64,000 nucleotides of DNA, taken from a virus. Positions within the stretch are counted from its first letter, which is position 1. Every line of letters starts with the position of its first letter. A program made the position numbers and the translations under genes. Location of the stretch: the IMG/VR virus record IMGVR_UViG_3300031857_000124, positions 1 to 64,000 of that record. One strand, written 5' to 3'. Below the pieces are notes generated by a model. It saw nothing but the letters and a program-made list of their open reading frames with translations. It was not told where the DNA came from and did not search any database. Shown here in pieces: positions 16,922 to 26,600 of this stretch.

Positions 16922-19900
16922 TGGATTTCAACGAAGAAATAATCTTTGCTGGGGGCATCAACACTGACGATGATCCACGATCAATCCCTAAGGGGGATTA
17001 CCGCGACATGAGTTACTGCAGGCTTGGTCCGGTGACTGGTGAGGGAGTTGCTGTCATTACCTCGTGGGGCACGGTTAACATCTCCAACCCAGAGCTTGAG
17101 AGTAGGGATGTTGTTATAGGTGCCACTATATGGGAGAGAAATGGTGGAAATTCAAGGTCTATAGTTTACTTCGTGTGTGCCTACGATGGGGACCACGAGG
17201 TGTGGGTTTACGACATAAATTCGGAGGCACACTCGCTTGCTCTGCAAAGCCCTGAGCTGAACTTCTCTGTTAACTTCCCTGTTTTCCATGCAAATACGTT
17301 CGACGACATACTGAAGTTTACAGACGGCAGGTGGGATGATCAGATGTATGTTGATGGGGATCGGGTCTTTAATCCTCCGTACCAAATTAACTTGGAAAAG
17401 GCGTTGTCAGGGTTTTATACTGGCGTAACGCTTAGGACGATTGATGCAATTAAATGGCCTCCGAACCCGCCCTATACGCAGTACATTACCGATGTAGACA
17501 GGAACGACAACAAGATATCTAAGAAGCTTTTCAAGTTCTGCATTCAGTACATTTACGAGAACAACGAGGTTAGTTCATGGTCGATGTACAGTAACCTGCC
17601 GTTGCCTGACCAGTCGGAGTTCGTTACAGGGTCAAACTGGCTTCGTACTAACTACGATAACGGGATTGCTATTACATTCGAAACAGGCCCCAAAGAGATT
17701 ATAGGCTTTAACATAGCTGTTCAGCAGTTTGACGAAAGCACCGGTGGCGCCGAGGGGCCGTTTTCTGTTTTTGCTGAATTCAATAAGGAGAGGGATGGGA
17801 TTTCAGACAACGAGAATTACACGGTCAATTTCTACGGAAACGTATCCACCAAAGTTGCCGTTGATTTCCAGAAAAATTATGACCGCCTTCCTATTTCGGC
17901 TCGTTGCCAAGAGTACCTTCCGACGAGTCAGGTAGCGTATATAAATTTCAGAGAGGGTTTCGATAAGATCGCAATTGATTCTCAGTCCGATTATATCATC
18001 AGGGAGGTTCAGTGGTCTGCGTTTGCGAATGTTTGGTTTACGGCTAGATGGGACGGCCCCGGTGGTGGGAACCTGGATACCGGCGTCGATGCGTGGAATG
18101 TCACGACCGAATTCCCCTACAGCGCAGGCATGGTCATAACACTCAACGGGCCGACGAGCATCCCTATTCTTCTGAGCTACATTGTGACTCAGCAGGACAT
18201 TGATGCAGCACTCGCTCTCCCGACGATTACCGATCGGAATGAGTACATGATTCAGTTGATCGGCGACTCGTTCATGGCTTCTCTTGGTCAGCCCGCCGGG
18301 ACGGTATCTCTTGTTGGAACTATTTTCAGATACTCTTTCACCCCGATCGCGAGCGACATCAACACGACTCAAAGCAAGCTGACCCGCCTCAATGACGCCC
18401 GGACATCCCTAAAGTCTGGTGCCACTCACCAGTTTGGGATAGTTTACGGGGACAGGGCTTTCAGGGACGGCACCGTTTATACTTCGGATCAGATGAATCT
18501 GTTTGTTCCGTTCTTTTACGACATCGACAGATCGTCTTTGTCCAAAGAATGGAACCCTTTTACTATTAATCCGAAAATCACCATCGGGCATGCACCTCCG
18601 GTCTGGGCCGACAGGTACTGGATTGTAGCGAAGCCGGCTACCGAGATATTGAGTTTTGGTCAGTACATGGTTTCGGTTGAAAACATATACGCAAACAGTG
18701 CTATAGTTTTAGATTCTGCAAGTCAAGACACTCGTTACAAGATAACGCTTGACAACAAGTACACTAACGTTTATAACATTGGGGCGACCATAAATCACGT
18801 TCCTCAGAAGGGTGATAAGCTAAGGTTTGTTAGAAGACGTTCCCCAGAGAGTTGGGATAACTTCAGTAACACCCTTGGCGGGTATGCGGAGTATGTTGAG
18901 GTGGATGTTTTGGATTACCTTCCCACTGACGGGGAGGGCGGAAGGCCAGTTGTTTATACTAGCCTGTTTAACATAAACCTGATTGAGAACTTTGACAGTA
19001 TCGATAACCCGGGCGGATACATTGTTGAGATATACACTCCTCGTCCGTTTGTTGACGATGACGGAGGCCTGTTTATTTCGGCTTGGAAGGACGTGACCGG
19101 TTCTATATCGGTTATTGACGCGCATACTCCAGACAGGAGACATGGTGCGCCATACGATTACACCGCTCAGTGCGTCGAGATAGCTCCTTTCAGCTACATA
19201 TTTTCCATGACCAGTGATCGCACTAATTTGGTCGGGCAGTCCTTTAATCTCGTTCTTTATTACAACGACGGATCTGTCGAAACAGTTAATTCCGAAGAGA
19301 TTATCGATGCTGAATACCGCGTAGAGGACAATATAACCTACATCACGTTTCTTAATCAGGATCCTCTCGATACCATTTCCTACATAACGCTGTCTTATAG
19401 CTCTTCTCAACAGGTGGGTGTTATTGCTTCTCCGGCCTACATCTACCCGTCATACGGAGACGTATACCTCAGGATGAGAAATTTTTGCACGGGGTATGCA
19501 GGCGGGGCGGGGATGTACTACTACTACATCGAGGACCCGCATTATTCCGACTACTGGCTGAGTGATGTTCACAATACCGGAAGAACAAGAATCGAATCTC
19601 CGACATTTAAGATGACGCACCGTAAGGCTGACGCCATCCACTCGAATCCTTACGGCGGCCCGAACAGCACTATTAACGGGACGTCGACCTTTGTGCTTGA
19701 CAACTCGAACATCATTCAGATGAACCCCTTTCACGGGGAGGTGACTCGAGCAATTATGGCTGGCAGGGAGGGTAAGACTCTGAAGTGCCTTCAGCCGTTT
19801 AAAGAGAACTCGGTGTACATTCAGTTCTACCCCAACGAGGTTGGATCGGATAGCTCTGTGAGGGTAAGCAAGGCCACGTTCGCTTCTTGGTTTGACTACA

Positions 19901-21231
19901 AGTCAAGGTTTGGAACCACGGCCCCTGGCTCTGTTGCGCTGCTCCCAAACGGCTCTATAGCGTACTTTGACCCGAACTCTGGGGTGTTTATCCTGTCTGA
20001 CACCAACGGTCAGAACGTGATCAGTGAGATAGACCCTGCAAGCGGAAACGACTTTAAGTTCAAAACCGAGACCAAGCGGATTGCTACAGAGTACTCAAAA
20101 ACGTCTGCATCTGACTGCCGTTCGTACGTGAACGAGCTTATGGGGGAGGTGGGATTTGCTTTTAAGCTGGTGAAGGACGACTCTGATTATTCTGGCGACA
20201 TAGTGTTCGCCAACGAGGGCGCTTCGGTTTTCCTTGCCTCTGGAACATATGCTGAACTCGCCGGGTTTGTTGGTCGCCAAATAACGTTTTACATACCAGT
20301 AGACGATCCTTTGGCTCCGCTTGTGACATTCACCACGTACATAGAGTTCGTCGAGGAGCCGGGCCTTATCGCACTGGGTATCGCAATATACATTCGGGAT
20401 CAATTCCCTGTAGGGAACAATGTTGGTCAGGCAACGTATTACATTCACCCGGAAACAGAGGTGAAGCACGTTGTTTTCGATTACTTAAAAATGAGGTGGA
20501 GATCAACATACTACTACCCGTTCATGCACTTTGTCAACTACGGACAGCTTCTGTTTGGGTGGGGGGACGAGTCGGAATTCTTTAAACACAATCAGAGGGA
20601 TTCTTTCACGTTCCACGATACCGAGTTTATTCAAAAGATAGCGTTTGTCTCCAACGAAGACCCGCTAAATGTAAAGAGGTATCAAAACTTTACTCAGCGC
20701 TCATCAAAGCCGTTTTTGGTTGAGGCAAGTTCAGAACCAAACCTCAGCTACACTAGCGGAATGTACACCTCCGTCCCAACATCAGAGATGGGGGTTTATG
20801 AGGGGTATGTAAGGGGTTACTACAAGAAGAACTTGTACGACCCCAAGTTTTTGAATTCAGCAGTCCCATCAACGTCTTTTGTTGGTATCGATCCCGACAC
20901 GGGGGACCTCATCACGGGGTGGAATGTTGATGGTGATTACACGGGATTGCTTGGTGTGAATGTGGTGGTTGTTCAGGTTAACGGCAACTTTTTAGGGACG
21001 GTAACGTCTGCCGTTTACAACAGCATTACAAACACAACGTTTATAGAGACTAGCTACGGGAACCCTGTAGAAACAGGGGTTTCAGGGTACTTGTACTCCG
21101 CCGATAAGGCCATGGCTGCTGGTGAAGACATGAGGTCGTACTACCTTACCCACGTGTTGAGTTATGACCCACTTTCAAACCAGAGCGGGGCACAAATATT
21201 CAATGTTGGAATTAAGGGGATACTTTCATAA
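16921..21231 (+). CDS. muzzle-like tail tip / stabilisation protein
   Basis: 1436 residues. The N-terminus IIFAGGINTDDDPRSIPKGD, YRDMSYCRL and a following glycine-rich strand are characteristic of the long muzzle or tail-stabilisation proteins of crAss-like and related Bacteroidota podoviruses. The rest is almost entirely beta strand with many aromatic and Asp/Gly turns, as expected for beta-propeller and barrel domains. It would cap the short tail and hold ejected proteins until infection. No lytic active site is evident. Confidence 0.78.
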   Translation: MDFNEEIIFAGGINTDDDPRSIPKGDYRDMSYCRLGPVTGEGVAVITSWGTVNISNPELESRDVVIGATIWERNGGNSRSIVYFVCAYDGDHEVWVYDINSEAHSLALQSPELNFSVNFPVFHANTFDDILKFTDGRWDDQMYVDGDRVFNPPYQINLEKALSGFYTGVTLRTIDAIKWPPNPPYTQYITDVDRNDNKISKKLFKFCIQYIYENNEVSSWSMYSNLPLPDQSEFVTGSNWLRTNYDNGIAITFETGPKEIIGFNIAVQQFDESTGGAEGPFSVFAEFNKERDGISDNENYTVNFYGNVSTKVAVDFQKNYDRLPISARCQEYLPTSQVAYINFREGFDKIAIDSQSDYIIREVQWSAFANVWFTARWDGPGGGNLDTGVDAWNVTTEFPYSAGMVITLNGPTSIPILLSYIVTQQDIDAALALPTITDRNEYMIQLIGDSFMASLGQPAGTVSLVGTIFRYSFTPIASDINTTQSKLTRLNDARTSLKSGATHQFGIVYGDRAFRDGTVYTSDQMNLFVPFFYDIDRSSLSKEWNPFTINPKITIGHAPPVWADRYWIVAKPATEILSFGQYMVSVENIYANSAIVLDSASQDTRYKITLDNKYTNVYNIGATINHVPQKGDKLRFVRRRSPESWDNFSNTLGGYAEYVEVDVLDYLPTDGEGGRPVVYTSLFNINLIENFDSIDNPGGYIVEIYTPRPFVDDDGGLFISAWKDVTGSISVIDAHTPDRRHGAPYDYTAQCVEIAPFSYIFSMTSDRTNLVGQSFNLVLYYNDGSVETVNSEEIIDAEYRVEDNITYITFLNQDPLDTISYITLSYSSSQQVGVIASPAYIYPSYGDVYLRMRNFCTGYAGGAGMYYYYIEDPHYSDYWLSDVHNTGRTRIESPTFKMTHRKADAIHSNPYGGPNSTINGTSTFVLDNSNIIQMNPFHGEVTRAIMAGREGKTLKCLQPFKENSVYIQFYPNEVGSDSSVRVSKATFASWFDYKSRFGTTAPGSVALLPNGSIAYFDPNSGVFILSDTNGQNVISEIDPASGNDFKFKTETKRIATEYSKTSASDCRSYVNELMGEVGFAFKLVKDDSDYSGDIVFANEGASVFLASGTYAELAGFVGRQITFYIPVDDPLAPLVTFTTYIEFVEEPGLIALGIAIYIRDQFPVGNNVGQATYYIHPETEVKHVVFDYLKMRWRSTYYYPFMHFVNYGQLLFGWGDESEFFKHNQRDSFTFHDTEFIQKIAFVSNEDPLNVKRYQNFTQRSSKPFLVEASSEPNLSYTSGMYTSVPTSEMGVYEGYVRGYYKKNLYDPKFLNSAVPSTSFVGIDPDTGDLITGWNVDGDYTGLLGVNVVVVQVNGNFLGTVTSAVYNSITNTTFIETSYGNPVETGVSGYLYSADKAMAAGEDMRSYYLTHVLSYDPLSNQSGAQIFNVGIKGILS

Positions 21232-21242
21232 ATTTGCCTACG

Positions 21243-21677
21243 ATGAAGAGTAGCGTCAAAATAAGGTCTATTCTTGCCGCTTTTAAGGGGGACAAGGAGA
21301 TAGAGCTTTATTGCGACCCAAGTAACCCTGATAAAACGGATTCAGGAGTGGCTGTAGACACCTACAAGAAAATTATGGATTGGGAGTCTGTTAGCGAGGA
21401 CGGGGTTTTTAAAGACGTGGTTGTTGACGATAGAGTTGTTGGATTCATTTACACCATACCGGGGAGACTCGTGAGTTTTGGTGTAAACCCAAACTACAGG
21501 GTAAAGACTGTTCTCAAGCAGGTGTTTGAGTCCGTTGTTGATACCGTTGGCCCCGAGTTTGAGTGCTCGATGTGGTCTCGTAACGAAAGGGGTATAAAGT
21601 GGCTGCAGCGCTGTGGGATGAGTGTAGTTTACTCTGATGAAGAAATAACAAATTTAATCTACAAGGAATGCCGATAA
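21243..21677 (+). CDS. GNAT acetyltransferase-like protein
   Basis: 144 residues from ATG 21243 (TTG 21234 in frame upstream). The order of elements fits a GNAT fold: VVVDDRVVGFIYTIPGRLVS (the two central strands), NPNYRVKTVLKQVFESV in the acetyl-CoA-binding position, then MWSRNERGIKWLQRCGMSVV, the usual N-x-x-G/A-x-x-x-x-x-x-x-GF element. The Q/RxxGxG/A loop is poor, so enzyme activity is uncertain. Such genes occur between tail and internal-protein genes in other phages. The last 10 bases overlap the next gene. Confidence 0.6.
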   Translation: MKSSVKIRSILAAFKGDKEIELYCDPSNPDKTDSGVAVDTYKKIMDWESVSEDGVFKDVVVDDRVVGFIYTIPGRLVSFGVNPNYRVKTVLKQVFESVVDTVGPEFECSMWSRNERGIKWLQRCGMSVVYSDEEITNLIYKECR

Positions 21678-22336
21678 CAGCAAGTATTATAGCAGGGGGC
21701 ATTGCAGCGGGTAAGGGGATTCAGTCCCTTATTCGTGCGAACCGTGCCAAGAAGGAGATAGAGGGCCTACAGAAGGGGCTCAAGGACCCCCGTTTTGAGA
21801 TGCCTAAAGAGATGATGCAGGCCTACGATGCTGCAAAGGCAATGCCTGTTTCAAGGAATATGCCGGGCTACGGCGCCATGCAGAACCTTATGGGGGTTCA
21901 GCAGGCCTCCGCCCTTGGGGATATTTCTAAGTACGGTACGGGTCTTGATGCCGTTGCCGCCCTTACAAACCTCGGGACTCAGGGTATGGCTCAGCAGCAG
22001 CAGATTGGTATTGAGAATGCGCAGAACTATCAATCCCAATTAGAGAACAGGCGGGCGAATATGGCGAATATGGCCTCTCAACTCGGCGAGTACAGGCAGA
22101 TGGAGTACGAGCAAAACGTCTTGAACCCCTTCTTGAGAACCAGTGCAGCTATTTCTGCGTTAAGACAAAAGAGGTATCAGGAGTCGAACTTGGCTTTCGA
22201 TGCTTTTGCGAATGTCGCAAGGGCTGGGGGCGGCATGATGGGGGGAATCGGGGGCAAAACCACGACAACTACGGGGAATACAGGCGAATTTGGTGAAACA
22301 GGAATAGATACAATTGAACCAATGCTTTACGGATAA
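21668..22336 (+). CDS. internal/ejected virion protein, pilot-like
   Basis: 222 residues with an amphipathic, glycine-rich N-terminal helix (SIIAGGIAAGKGIQSLI), a Gln/Ala/Met-rich helical middle (GTQGMAQQQQIGIENAQNYQ) and a Gly-rich C-terminus (AGGGMMGGIGGK). This resembles DNA-pilot or ejection proteins that insert into membranes during genome entry. The start overlaps the GNAT-like gene and the stop overlaps the next gene, indicating a coupled internal-protein operon. Confidence 0.65.
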   Translation: MPITASIIAGGIAAGKGIQSLIRANRAKKEIEGLQKGLKDPRFEMPKEMMQAYDAAKAMPVSRNMPGYGAMQNLMGVQQASALGDISKYGTGLDAVAALTNLGTQGMAQQQQIGIENAQNYQSQLENRRANMANMASQLGEYRQMEYEQNVLNPFLRTSAAISALRQKRYQESNLAFDAFANVARAGGGMMGGIGGKTTTTTGNTGEFGETGIDTIEPMLYG

Positions 22337-23571
22337 TGGCAGTACCAAGTGCAGCAATAGTATACACAGGCGAGTCTGGTCAAATGGATGGATCAGGCAA
22401 AGGGGCTGCGTTCTTTGAACGTGGGGAGGCCTTAAACATAGCCGAGTCGGAGCTTGAAAGGGCTCGTGAATTAGCCAAGGAGGAGGAGGATAACAAGAAG
22501 GAGGCTAAGAGGCAGTGGCTCGACACAATACTTGCCCCCGAAGACCTTTGGCATGATGGGGAGGAGGAGGAGCTCAATGGTCTTATCTCTCAGTACGACG
22601 ACCTCGTTACGGGTTACATCAACTCTGGAACGGCGATGGAAGACCTTACCCCCGACCAAATAAAGGAGAAGAAGGCCCTTGAGAGGAAGATAGAAACCGC
22701 CCGTAAGCAGTCCGAGCAAAACAGGGCCTTCTACGACAATATTATGGGTCAGTACCAAAAGGATCCTGAGGGGTTGGTTTACGATAAGGAAAAGGCCCTT
22801 GCCCAGATTGAAGCATTTAAGAGTGCCGGTACAATAGAGGAGAGGAATAGACTTGCTAGACAGGGTGCCGAACTACCTAAGGTTTATGACTTGACGGGAG
22901 TGGTTGATGAGATTGCCAAGACGGTTCCGGAAACTGATCTGCCCAAGAACATGGTGGGTAAGGATAGAACCGCATTCGAGTCAAGACTCGACGCGTACCT
23001 GCTGAAGAGCCCTGAGGGTAAGGCTGTAGCAAATCAAATGGGGGGTTACGAGGACGCAAAAGAAGAAATCCTTAAGCAGTTTGACCAGTACTACAAGCCC
23101 AAAAAGAAGGAGGTTAAGTACACGGGGGGAGTAACAAGTAGGAAAGAGGAAAAGCCAGACTTTTCTTTTGACTTTAATGCGGGTCAGGGACAGTACAAGG
23201 GGGTTAACTTCAGGGCTGCTCACACACCAAACCAGCCGGATCAAACAGATCTTTTTTACACGTCTGGATACAACACGATTGCCCTTGATCCTAAAACCGT
23301 TGATTTGTATGACAGCGATGGTAACTTAAGAAGAGTAAGCGTTAAAGAGGTTTATCAAGGGCCGAACGGGACTGTAATTCGTGGTGTGGTTGATACAGGA
23401 AGAGGCTATGTTGAATCGGTTTGGATTGACTACTCAGATGTAAGGAATAGGAACGCGTTTTTAGGGGAGTACGGGGCTGATGCAAATGACATATTTAACA
23501 ATATTCGCGGGGGTGGCAGCGCTAATCAAAGCACGGACAACTCAGGCGTTACCTGGTTGAAACCCGATTAA
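22336..23571 (+). CDS. internal virion (cargo) protein
   Basis: 411 residues. The N-terminal half is strongly helical and charged (ESELERARELAKEEEDNKKE, KEKKALERKIETARKQSEQN), probably a coiled coil. The C-terminal 130 residues are beta-rich. It sits between the pilot-like protein and the giant polyvalent protein, where crAss-like phages carry cargo proteins ejected with the DNA. No enzyme motif seen. Followed by a 53-base gap. Confidence 0.6.
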   Translation: MAVPSAAIVYTGESGQMDGSGKGAAFFERGEALNIAESELERARELAKEEEDNKKEAKRQWLDTILAPEDLWHDGEEEELNGLISQYDDLVTGYINSGTAMEDLTPDQIKEKKALERKIETARKQSEQNRAFYDNIMGQYQKDPEGLVYDKEKALAQIEAFKSAGTIEERNRLARQGAELPKVYDLTGVVDEIAKTVPETDLPKNMVGKDRTAFESRLDAYLLKSPEGKAVANQMGGYEDAKEEILKQFDQYYKPKKKEVKYTGGVTSRKEEKPDFSFDFNAGQGQYKGVNFRAAHTPNQPDQTDLFYTSGYNTIALDPKTVDLYDSDGNLRRVSVKEVYQGPNGTVIRGVVDTGRGYVESVWIDYSDVRNRNAFLGEYGADANDIFNNIRGGGSANQSTDNSGVTWLKPD

Positions 23572-23624
23572 GCACATGGCAAAGAATAAAGTGCAGTAAC
23601 AACAATTACAAGACAAAAATATAA

Positions 23625-26600
23625 ATGGCAATACCAGTAAGCAAGAAGTATTACGAATATCTGAAGTCGAAAAACCTTGACGTACCACCAACGTACGAAT
23701 CGTTTCAGAAAACACTTTCCAATCAGGAGAGTGCAAGGAAATATTTTTCATACCTTCAGTCCAAAAAATCTCAGGGAATAGATGTCCCCGAATCGTTTGA
23801 ATCGTTTTACAAAACGCTTTCGCTAAAGGGGGCGCAACCGGAAGATGGCGCGGCTTCTGGGCAAGAATCAAACGCGCCACAAGGGCAGCAGCCACAGCCT
23901 TCCGCTCCGAGTTTTGGGCAGGGCATTGTCGATAGGATGAAGCAGTCTCAAATTCAGGTTCCGCTTAAAACTGATTTGCAAAAGAAGCAAGAGATAAAGC
24001 GTCCATTTGAAGACATAACCTACAAAAAAGAAGAACTGCCATCCGAGACAACTCAAGCGCTTGTCCCTGAGCAAACCTCCTTTGAAATAAGTCAAGCAAA
24101 CAAGGCTCAGTCGCAAATTCGGCAGGGCAAACTGCCGTCGAATCCAAAGTACGTAAACGAGCAGGTTGTTCAAGAGGTTGAGGACATTAGAAAGGAGAAG
24201 GGTATGCCAACTCTTGAGGAATCAGCCAGAAGGACGATGAGAAGGGCGGAGTTAAGCGATGCTATTTCCCCATTTGAGGATGAGTTGAAGGACTACATGG
24301 CCTATTCTGGGGATGATACGTTAACTGACGATGACTATACAATTGCATCCAATAAGGACATTGCTGATTTGTACCAAGAGTCAGAGGACCAGCCCGTTTC
24401 TACCATATTTCTCGAAACAACTGAGGAGGGCAAAAAGAACAGGGAAAAGAAGGATTTAGTTTTTAAAAACGTAATGGATTCTTATTGGAGGTACATGTCC
24501 AAAAAGTATCCAGACGGGTATAGCTCCAACAAACAAAGGTACGACGAGATTAAAAAAAGAATATCGGATAAAGAGGGTGTTTCTAAGGGGGATGAGCAGT
24601 TTGTTTTATCTATAGAAGACAGGGCAAAGGGGCTGTTTAATGCCAAGAGGGCAGAACAGGCTATGGCTATTGAAAACAGGATTGTGGAGAACTCAAACCT
24701 TGTTGGCAGTGTAGATATTCAGAAGTACCAAGAACAAACAGGCGATATTTTTAAGCAGGCCGAGGTGTTGAACACTCAGTTGCAGAAGGGAGAAATAGCC
24801 CGTGAGTTCTATGACTCTCAAATGGAGTCTTTAAAACAAAAAGAAAAAAGTATATCTACTCGACTTGGCATAACTGAAGATGTCAAGAAAAGGGTAAACC
24901 AACTTCAGCAGGACTATAACATCTATGGCAAGGTCTTGATGGGCATGTCGGCTTCTGGTCAGGCGTTTGCTGACGAGTTTGAGAAGTATTCGGGCATAAA
25001 GGAGGAGTTTGAACAGAAGAAGCGCAATGAAGAAATTGCAAAGAAGTTTTGGTCAACGGATTTTGGGGTGATTGAAGCTCCTATGAAAACATGGGGGGCT
25101 GCGTATGAATTTATGAGGTCGGCAGGTGCTGCGGGAATGAGTATGGCCATATCTTCAGCGGCATCACTTGTTAGGATGGGGGCTCAAGTTGGGCCGGCAA
25201 AGTTTTTAACAAGCGATGACAAGTACGACATCTCGGACAGGCTGTTTGATAAAATTATGGGGCTTAACGCCAACCTTATAGCTGAATCGTTCGAGCCAGA
25301 GACTAACTCTGTTGTTCAGAAGCTGTCAAGCATGGCCGGTAGTGGTTTTGGATCGATGGCTATGTTTATGATGGGGGGAGAAGCTGCGGCAGCGGCAAAA
25401 GCCCCTGCTTGGCTTGGAACATTTATCCCCGGGTTTTTATCTGCTGAGGCGGACTACTATAATGAACTGATTCAAACGGGCAAGTACAGTTCGTCTGAAG
25501 CTTCTGTAGTGTCCTCTGCGTTGGCAATTCCGCAGGCCACAATAGAACTTGCTGTCCCAGATAATTTGTTTAAGACGCAGGCAAGGGCCTCTATTCGTCA
25601 GGCCATAAGGGGCAACGGCCCGCTTGGAAAGGCCGTGTTTGAATCGCTTGGGGCGTACACAAGGGATGCCTTTATTAAGGAGGGACTTCTTGAAGAAGGG
25701 GGTGCTTACATCCTTGATAACATATCGAAGCGGGCTGCTAACGCTATCGGTCAATCGAAGTACTTTGACACACAGTTTAATAACGAAGAATTTGTAAATA
25801 GCGTTCTTGGGGGAGCCATCGTAAAGGGTGGCGTTGACTTCATAAAGGGTCCTCAAAAGAAGTCCCAAACAAGGGAGTCTGTAGAGTATGAAATAGCTGA
25901 AAGGGGACAAAAAATAATTGATTCTCACACATCAGAGAGCACTGTGGGTCAGTTAAAAGAGACGCTCAAAAAGCCGATGGAGACTCTGGAGTCTTTAAGG
26001 GTTCACCCTAATTGGGATTCCCTTGATGACACGAAAAAGGCTCACGTCTTTTCGATCAGTCAAGACATCAAAACGCTTGAAGATTCAGACGTGCAGGATC
26101 CTGTAACCGAGGCTCAAATTCAAAGACTCAAAAGTGAAAGGGAGCAAATTTTAAACCTTGGCACAAACGGGATTGATGCAAGAACGGTGGGTGTTTCTAC
26201 GGCCCCTCAACGAGTTATGGTGGATGGGCAACAGGCGAATTTCTTCATAAACGAAGATGGGGATTACGAGCTTGAGTACAACAACGGGAAAAGTGTTGTA
26301 ATCGAGAAGGGCGAAGGCGCGGCTGAAAAAATTCGCTCAATGGGGATTAAGACAGACACTGGAGACGTTGGGGAGATGGTAAAAGAAAACCAGAACACCC
26401 TCATCACTCCATCCCTTGAAAAGGGGGCAACAGTAGACTACAATGGTAAAAACGCTGTAGTCAATAGCTATAAAGAAAAGGGCGGCAAGGTTGTGTATCT
26501 TAATATAACAACTGAAGACGGCAAAAATCTTCAAATAAGAGATGGTGCACAGGGTCCTGGGCAACAGCTGTTGAATAATCTAAACAATCTCCCTTATGAT

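Noticed and set aside
17803-18372. 189-codon minus-strand frame inside the muzzle gene, and others at 18820-19410.
   Set aside because: Antisense to a long convincing gene; Arg/Val-rich composition reflects reverse reading of Asp/Tyr codons.
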